Origin: PALSA-693 sp963834725
Lineage (GTDB): Bacteria; Actinomycetota; Acidimicrobiia; Acidimicrobiales; Palsa-688
Direction: 5' to 3'
Assembly (NCBI GenBank): GCA_963834725.1
Contig: CAWICN010000001.1
Coordinates: 4,836,001 to 4,900,000 of the forward strand
DNA: 64,000 nt
The notes beneath the pieces are model-generated. The model did not search any database. It was given only the letters and a program-made list of their open reading frames with translations, and had not been told where the DNA came from. Position numbers and translations under genes: made by a program. Positions 58,707 to 64,000 of this stretch are shown here, in pieces (positions within the stretch are counted from its first letter, which is position 1; each line of letters opens with the position of its first letter).

Positions 58707-60672
58707 GCCGGCCGGCGTTCGCAGTGGGGCCAGGAAGGCTTCCACCTCCGACCGCCATCTGGTCCGGCGCATCGGAGGGAGCGCACGTATGAGGTCCCAG
58801 CGATAGCGGGCGGTTCCCAGGCGCGAGTCCAGTACGGCCACCACCCCTCGATCGGCCCGCGAGCGAATGAGGCGGCCCGAGCCCTGAGCCAGCAGGGTGG
58901 CGGCGCGGGGCAGGTCGATCAGACCGAACGCCTCCCGGCCCAGACTGGCCCGGCGCGGCTTGCAGCAGGGGATCGTCGGGTCTTGGGAAGGGCAAGCGGT
59001 CGATGGCGACCAGTGACAGCGCCGGTCCCGGGATGTCGACTCCCTGCCAGAAGCCCATGGTGGCGAACAGGCACGAGTGCTCGTCAGCGCTGAACTGGGC
59101 CAAGAGCGCCGGCTTGGGCAGATCCGACTGGGTCAGCACCGGCCAGCGCACCCGTGGCCGCATGGCGTCCGCGGCGGCCGTCATGGCCCGCCAACTGGTG
59201 AACAGCGCCAGTGTCCGGCCCTCCGCCGCCGCGATGAGGGCAGCCAGTTCGTCGTGCATGGCCGCTTCGTAGCCGGGGTGTCGGGGTTCCGCCAGGTGGA
59301 CCGGGCAGTAGAGGAGCGCCTGGTCGTCATAGGCGAAGGGGCTGCCGACATCGAGCACGTCGTAGGAGCCCGGCTCGAGTCCAAGTCGCTCGCCGAGTCG
59401 GGGGGGAATGGTGGCGCTGGTCAACACCGCGGTGGGCGAATCCTCCCGACCCCAGAGCACGGCTCGGAAGGCGGCGCCGACGTCGAGCGGTGCCACTTTG
59501 AGCAGCGGGGCGTGGTCGGGCCCCTCCACCCAGGCCACCTGGCTCCCGGACAGCTCGAGGACCTGGTCAAGATCGCCCAGGAGATGGCCGGCCGCCTGCT
59601 GGACCCGGGCCTGTCGAGCCCGTAGCCCACCCTCCGGGTCGGCCCCGCCGCTCCCGCTGAGCGCGGTCTGTGCCCCCTCCTCTCGAGTGCGAATGGCTCG
59701 GCGGATATCCGCCTGCAGCCGCTGCACCCGCTCACGGCCGACCGTCAGGCGCTCCCGGGTGGCGTCGTCGGGGGGTCGGGGCAGCAGGGCGCCGAGATGA
59801 GGGCGCAGCGCTTCTCCGAGCAGGCTTCCAGCTTCCTCGACGGCGGTCGCAGCCGACTGGTCCTCGAGGATCGGCCGCGCCGTGCGGGCCAACGCCTGGA
59901 AGCGGCCGGCGCCGATCTCGAAGCCAAGGGCGGCCGAAGCGATGTCCTCGAGTTCATGGGCCTCATCGAAGACGACCAGGTCGTGGGGCGGAAGCAGATC
60001 GCCTCCGGCGGCGAGCGCGGCCGTATAGAGGTGGGTGTTCACCACGACCACATCGGCCTCTGCGGCCCGGGCGCGGGCCGCCTCGGCAAAACAGATGTTG
60101 CCCGAGGGGCAGCGAGCGGCGCCGGGGCACTCCCGCGCCCCGACGCTCAGCTGGGACCAGGCCACCGGACTGGGCTCCCAGGCCAGGTCGGCCCGGTCTC
60201 CGGTGGCGGCGCGTTCCGCCCAATCCACCAGTCGGCGAATCTCCCGGCCGAGCGGGCCGAGGTCGGGAGGACGGCCGACGGGATCGCTGATATCAAGCCC
60301 CATCTGCTGGTCACCGCCGGCCACCTCGGCCACGCGCTGCCGGCAGATGTAGTTGGAACGGCCCTTGAGCACCGCGAATTCGAACGGCGCGTCGAGTGTG
60401 GTGGCCAGGTGGGGGAGATCCCGGGCGGCGAGCTGATCCTGGAGGGCCTTGGTTGCAGTCGACACCACCGCCCGGGTTCCGAGGACCAGCGCCGGGACCA
60501 GGTAGGCGAGACTCTTGCCCGTGCCCGTCCCGGCCTGCACCACCAGGTGCCGCTGCTCGGCAATGGCGCGCCCCACCGACTCGGCCATTGCTACCTGGGC
60601 GGGACGATCCTCCTGCTGGGGGAGTCCTGCCGTGGCGCCGGCGAGAGCGGCGCGGATCGGCGGGTCGGGCAC
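58698..60672 (-). CDS. dinG: DinG-family ATP-dependent helicase (frameshifted near the end)
   Basis: Start GTG 60670-60672. Motifs are LVVQAGTGTGKSLAYLVPAL (Walker A), VVSTATKALQDQLAARD, the iron-sulphur-type cysteine spacing in NYICRQRVAEVAGG/CPGAARCPSGNICFAEAA, VFDEAHELEDIASAALG (DEAH), LTSATIPP and FATMGFWQGVDIPG. After PFPRPDDPLLQA the frame should continue as SLGREAFGLIDLPRAATLLA, then GSGRLIRSRADRGVVAVLDS. That is found one base off, ending at TAG 58698-58700. One extra G at about 58951-58960 explains it. Without correction the C-terminal motif VI is lost. Confidence 0.88.
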
Positions 60673-60694
60673 GACCTGCAGGCTAAGTGCTTCA

Positions 60695-60825
60695 GATCTC
60701 GGCGACGTTGATGATCTCGGTGACGTTGATGATCTCGGTGACGTTGATGATCTCGGGCGTTGATGATCTCGGCGACGTTGATGATCTCGGCGACGTTGAT
60801 GATCTCGGCGACGTTGATGATCTCG
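60695..60825. repeat. 18-bp tandem repeat between dinG and uppS
   Basis: GATCTCGGYGACGTTGAT recurs with GATCTC at 60695, 60713, 60731, 60749, 60765, 60783, 60801 and 60819. All steps are 18 bases except one of 16. The array begins 22 bases upstream of the dinG start and ends about 90 bases before uppS, so it sits where both promoters should be. Confidence 0.93.
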
Positions 60826-60913
60826 CCCGACCGGCCCCGTTTACGGTCCGCCGGTCGGTGCCGGCGCCACGCGCCGCAAGGGTCGAGGTGCCCCCAGGCG
60901 GTAGCTTGCAGAC

Positions 60914-61657
60914 GTGGACCTCGACGGGCTCGATCCGAATCGCATTCCGCGCCACGTCGCGTGCGTGATGGATGGGAACGGCCGTTGGGCCACCAAACGG
61001 GGGCTGCCCCGGACCGAGGGGCACCGGGCGGGCGAGGATGCGCTCTTCGACGCCGTCTGCGGTGCGCTCGACCTCGGGATCAGCTACTTCACGGTCTACG
61101 CCTTCTCGACGGAAAACTGGCGCCGGCCGCGAGACGAGGTCCGGTTTCTCCTCAATGTCATCGCTGACGATCTGCTCACCCGCCGACGCGACGAGCTCCA
61201 CCGGATGGGGGTAAAGATCCGCTTCATCGGGCGACGCGACTGGCGGGTGCCCCACTGGATTGCCAGACGCATGGACGAGACGGCGGCGCTCACCCACCGC
61301 AACCAGGCCCTGACCCTGATCGTCGCCTTCAATTACGGCGGCCGGGCCGAGATCGTCGACGCCGTGAAGGCCATCGTGGCGTCGGGGCTGTCGCCGAACA
61401 GGATCGATGAACGAACCATTCACCGCCACCTCTACGCCCCTGACGTCCCCGACCCCGACCTGGTCATCCGGACGTCGGGAGAGTTTCGCGTCTCCAACTT
61501 CCTCCTGTGGGAGTTCGCCTACAGCGAGCTGATCTTCACGGATGTGCTCTGGCCGGATTTCCGCCGTGAGCACCTCGTCGAGGCCGTGCGGGAGTTCCAG
61601 GCCCGGGATCGTCGGTACGGGACCACCGGCCAGCATGACGAAGGGATCCCGAGCTAG
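60914..61657 (+). CDS. uppS: Isoprenyl transferase (undecaprenyl diphosphate synthase type)
   Basis: 247 residues from GTG 60914. The cis-prenyltransferase signatures are HVACVMDGNGRWATKRGLPR (catalytic Asp), GISYFTVYAFSTENWRRP, NYGGRAEIVDAV and DPDLVIRTSGEFRVSNFLLW, then FTDVLWPDF. It makes the polyprenyl diphosphate carrier for cell-wall synthesis. Start chosen for family length. recO follows. Confidence 0.95.
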   Translation: MDLDGLDPNRIPRHVACVMDGNGRWATKRGLPRTEGHRAGEDALFDAVCGALDLGISYFTVYAFSTENWRRPRDEVRFLLNVIADDLLTRRRDELHRMGVKIRFIGRRDWRVPHWIARRMDETAALTHRNQALTLIVAFNYGGRAEIVDAVKAIVASGLSPNRIDERTIHRHLYAPDVPDPDLVIRTSGEFRVSNFLLWEFAYSELIFTDVLWPDFRREHLVEAVREFQARDRRYGTTGQHDEGIPS

Positions 61658-61772
61658 TGGGCCGCCTGCGAGCTCGACGCCGGGTAACCCGGTGCGTGCT
61701 CATGTCCTCCGATCAGTGTTCTGGTCAGCCGGCTTTCCAGCGTCGAGTTTCCGGCTTGCCTGGTGGAAACCG

Positions 61773-62531
61773 ATGACCCTCTATCGGGACGAAGGCATCG
61801 TGCTGCGGACCCACAAGCTGGGTGAGGCCGACCGCATCGTGGTGTTGTTCACGGCTGGGCGCGGCAAGGTGCGGGCGGTGGCCAAAGGCGTCCGCAAGAC
61901 CAAGAGCCGCTTCGGGGGCCGGCTCGAACCGCCGAACCGGATCAGCTTGCAGCTGTACGAAGGCCGTGAGCTCGACATCGTCACCCAGGCGGAAACGATC
62001 GAATATCATCCGGCGCTGCGTGAGGACCTCGACCGCCTGACCGACGCGATCGCTGTGGTCGAAGCGATCGATCAGGTAACTCAGGAGGGCGAGCCCAGCC
62101 CGGCCCTGTACCGGATGCTCGCGGGCGCCCTGCGTACGCTGGCCCAGCATGAGCCGCGTTCGCCTCTGCTGGTCGCCGCCTTCTACTGGAAGCTCCTGGC
62201 CGTGGAGGGGGTGGCGCCGGTGCTGGACCGCTGCGTCAGTTGTGAGGATGACACCGCCTGGTCGCCTGCAGCAGGCCATGTTATTGGCGCCGCCCTGGTG
62301 AGCTTCGATCCGGTTGAGGGGGGAGCCCTGTGCCGGGAGCACCGGCGGGGGCCGGCGCTGGAGCCGGGGGCGCTGGAGCTGATCCGCCGCATTCTCGGCG
62401 GTGATCTGGCGGCGGTCCTGCAGGAGCCGGCCGACCGGGTTACGGCGGCGGCGAGCAGCCTCGCCACCACCGCCCTCGAAGCCCACATCGAGCGCCGGCT
62501 GCGCACTGTTCACCTGCTGGGCCAGGGTTAA
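61773..62531 (+). CDS. recO: DNA repair protein RecO
   Basis: 252 residues from ATG 61773. The N-terminal OB fold starts LYRDEGIVLRTHKLGEADRI, then AVAKGVRKTKSRFGGRLEPP. The helical domain has ALYRMLAGALRTLAQHEPRS. A zinc-like segment CVSCEDD with a later CREH follows. It loads RecA at gaps with RecR/RecF. 41 bases before glyS, same strand. Confidence 0.94.
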   Translation: MTLYRDEGIVLRTHKLGEADRIVVLFTAGRGKVRAVAKGVRKTKSRFGGRLEPPNRISLQLYEGRELDIVTQAETIEYHPALREDLDRLTDAIAVVEAIDQVTQEGEPSPALYRMLAGALRTLAQHEPRSPLLVAAFYWKLLAVEGVAPVLDRCVSCEDDTAWSPAAGHVIGAALVSFDPVEGGALCREHRRGPALEPGALELIRRILGGDLAAVLQEPADRVTAAASSLATTALEAHIERRLRTVHLLGQG

Positions 62532-62572
62532 CGCGAATCGGCTCGTCCGGAGGACGAGTAGCCTCGACTCCT

Positions 62573-63892
62573 ATGGCGCCGAGCATGGACGACATCGTAC
62601 GGCTGTGCAAGCAGCGCGGCTTCGTCTTCCCATCGGCCGAGATCTACGGGGGGTTCCGCTCCACGTACGATTACGGGCCCCTTGGCGTCCTCATGCTGCG
62701 CAACGTCAAAAACGCCTGGTGGCGGTCGATGGTACAGCTCCGCCACGATGTCGTCGGGCTCGACGCGGCCATCCTCTCCAGCCCGAGGATCTGGGAGGCG
62801 TCGGGGCACCTGGCCAACTTCACGGACCCTCTGGTCGACTGCCGCAACTGCAAAGAGCGCTGGCGTGCGGATCATCTGGAGCCGGACCCGGCCGACGGCT
62901 TGATCCATTGCCCGAATTGCGCCAGCACCGACCTGACCGAGGCGCGGGCCTTCAACCTGATGTTCAAGACCTATGTCGGTCCAGTCCAAGACGACAGCAG
63001 TGTCGCGTATCTGCGGCCTGAGACCGCCCAGGGCCACTTCGTCAACTTCCTCAACGTCCTGCAGACGTCGCGCAAACGGCCCCCGTTCGGGATTGCCCAG
63101 ATCGGTAAGGCGTTTCGCAACGAGATTACGCCCGGGAATTTCGTCTTCCGCACCCGCGAGTTCGAGCAGATGGAGCTGGAGTACTTCGTGCCTCCGCCGG
63201 ATGCCGGCCGGTGGTTTGACTACTGGTGCCAGCAACGGCTCGACTGGTATGTCGACCTCGGGATACCGCGTGACATGCTGCGACTGCGCCCGCACACCGA
63301 GGAGGAGCTGTCCCATTACTCGGCCGGCACCTCGGATGTGGAGTTTCTGTTTCCATGGGGCTGGGGCGAGCTGGAGGGGATCGCCAATCGGACGGACTAC
63401 GACCTCCGGGCCCACACCGAGGCCAGCGGGGTGCGGCTGGAGTACTTCGACCAGGCCACAGGCGAGCGCTACGTCCCCTACGTCATCGAGCCGGCGGCCG
63501 GCGCCACCCGGACGATGATGGCGTTCCTGCTGGCTGCTTACGACGAGGACGAGATCGACGGCGAGGCCCGGACCGTCCTACGGCTGCACTCCCGGGTGGC
63601 TCCGTACCAGGTGGCCGTGCTGCCCCTGTCCCGCAAGGACACGCTGGTCCCGGTGGCCCGGGAAGTCCTTGACCTCCTGCAGCCGGTCGCCATGTGCGAC
63701 TACGACGAGACCCAGTCGATCGGGCGGCGGTACCGGCGCCAGGACGAGATCGGGACCCCGCTGGCGGTCACCATCGACTTCGACTCGCTGGAGGACAGGG
63801 CCGTGACCATCAGGGACCGGGATACGACCAAACAGGTGCGGGTGCCCATTGCCGCACTCGTCGACGAAGTGCAGGGCCGCCTCGCCGAGTGA
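62573..63892 (+). CDS. glyS: Glycyl-tRNA synthetase (single-chain type)
   Basis: 439 residues from ATG 62573. Class II motifs: CKQRGFVFPSAEIYGGFRST, DYGPLGVLMLRNVKNAWW, a zinc-ribbon pair CRNCKERW and CPNCAS, LRPETAQGHFVNFLNVLQTS, motif 2 GKAFRNEITPGNFVFRTREF and motif 3 GATRTMMAFLLAAYDED. The C-terminal anticodon domain starts at VAVLPLSRKDTLVPVA. This is the alpha2 (GlyQS) form used by actinobacteria. Confidence 0.97.
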   Translation: MAPSMDDIVRLCKQRGFVFPSAEIYGGFRSTYDYGPLGVLMLRNVKNAWWRSMVQLRHDVVGLDAAILSSPRIWEASGHLANFTDPLVDCRNCKERWRADHLEPDPADGLIHCPNCASTDLTEARAFNLMFKTYVGPVQDDSSVAYLRPETAQGHFVNFLNVLQTSRKRPPFGIAQIGKAFRNEITPGNFVFRTREFEQMELEYFVPPPDAGRWFDYWCQQRLDWYVDLGIPRDMLRLRPHTEEELSHYSAGTSDVEFLFPWGWGELEGIANRTDYDLRAHTEASGVRLEYFDQATGERYVPYVIEPAAGATRTMMAFLLAAYDEDEIDGEARTVLRLHSRVAPYQVAVLPLSRKDTLVPVAREVLDLLQPVAMCDYDETQSIGRRYRRQDEIGTPLAVTIDFDSLEDRAVTIRDRDTTKQVRVPIAALVDEVQGRLAE

Positions 63893-63902
63893 CGCCGCCG
63901 GC

Positions 63903-64000
63903 ATGGCAACGCCGCCCGACTCCGTTCCGATGGCGGCCGGGGTCGGGCGCGGGGCTGCCCCCCGCCTTCGCCGGGGCGCCGGTCGCATCGCTCGCAGCAG
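63903..64000 (+). CDS. Possible start of a gene running off the window
   Basis: ATG 63903 opens a frame to the window edge (MATPPDSVPMAAGVGRG then Arg/Ala-rich). It is too short to recognise and its composition is that of GC-rich non-coding DNA as much as of a leader. Listed only because it is open to the edge. Confidence 0.15.
   Translation, partial: MATPPDSVPMAAGVGRGAAPRLRRGAGRIARS

Noticed and set aside
60695..60825. CRISPR array
   Set aside because: Units of 18 bp are contiguous with no spacers, and no cas genes are present.
60692..61636. Minus-strand frame opposite uppS ending in EIINVTEIINV repeats
   Set aside because: It is antisense to a clear uppS and reads through the 18-bp repeat.

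Overview
The window is high-GC DNA with dense, mostly operonic coding on both strands. The housekeeping set (leuS, folP2-type DHPS, holA, rpsT, lepA, hrcA-dnaJ, rsmE, hemW, phoH-ybeY-CBS-era, uppS, recO, glyS), a NucS mismatch endonuclease, a BldC-like HTH protein and a Tad pilus cluster without a secretin point to an actinobacterium. The flavour is that of the class Acidimicrobiia, but this placement is inferred from gene content and not proven.

Left part (1-10 kb). A three-gene cluster (COG4280-type membrane protein, small membrane protein, ChrB N-domain protein) is followed by a cobalamin riboswitch and a NiCoT-family cobalt/nickel permease whose Shine-Dalgarno is buried in a hairpin. Converging on it is a 1201-residue STAND-like protein with a degenerate P-loop and about 13 TPR units, then an unknown multi-pass membrane protein and an eroded stretch holding an HTH remnant.

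Accessory/catabolic part (10-23 kb). A TetR/oxidoreductase pair is followed by mobile-element scars: an SDR fragment, a frameshifted integrase N-terminus and a MobF relaxase/helicase remnant with an internal deletion. Between and beyond the scars lies a degradation gene set: alpha/beta esterase plus Baeyer-Villiger monooxygenase, TetR plus MFS transporter, a frameshifted CoA-transferase, and two overlapping acyl-CoA dehydrogenases. It ends in a truncated carboxylesterase B beside the 3' end of tRNA-Ala(GGC). The set reads as uptake of a cyclic ketone or terpenoid/steroid-like substrate, ring oxygenation to a lactone, ester hydrolysis, CoA activation and beta-oxidation. The substrate is not visible.

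Core part (23-40 kb). DUF2461, leuS, PAC2, phosphotransferase, YbbN, folP2-holA, rpsT, acyltransferase/kinase pair, lepA, CIRCE-hrcA-dnaJ, a long hairpin, rsmE-hemW.

Tad pilus part (40-54 kb). A minus-strand module (pseudokinase, LysM membrane protein, Thr-rich membrane protein) diverges from tadA-tadB-tadC. A 1-kb eroded gap, the pilin, two TadE-like proteins (one with an Arg/Trp-rich tandem repeat) and TadG follow. Then come an unknown membrane protein, nucS, a pair of 145-bp direct repeats, cpaE/tadZ-like and cpaB-like genes, and the HTH gene.

Right core part (54-64 kb). HIT protein, phoH, ybeY, CorC/HlyC-like CBS protein, era, dinG (minus, frameshifted), uppS, recO and glyS, with 18-bp tandem repeats on both sides of dinG.

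Two window-wide traits stand out. There is an unusually large number of unrelated short tandem repeats, inside and between genes. Three otherwise intact genes (CoA-transferase, tadC, dinG) are each broken by one base.
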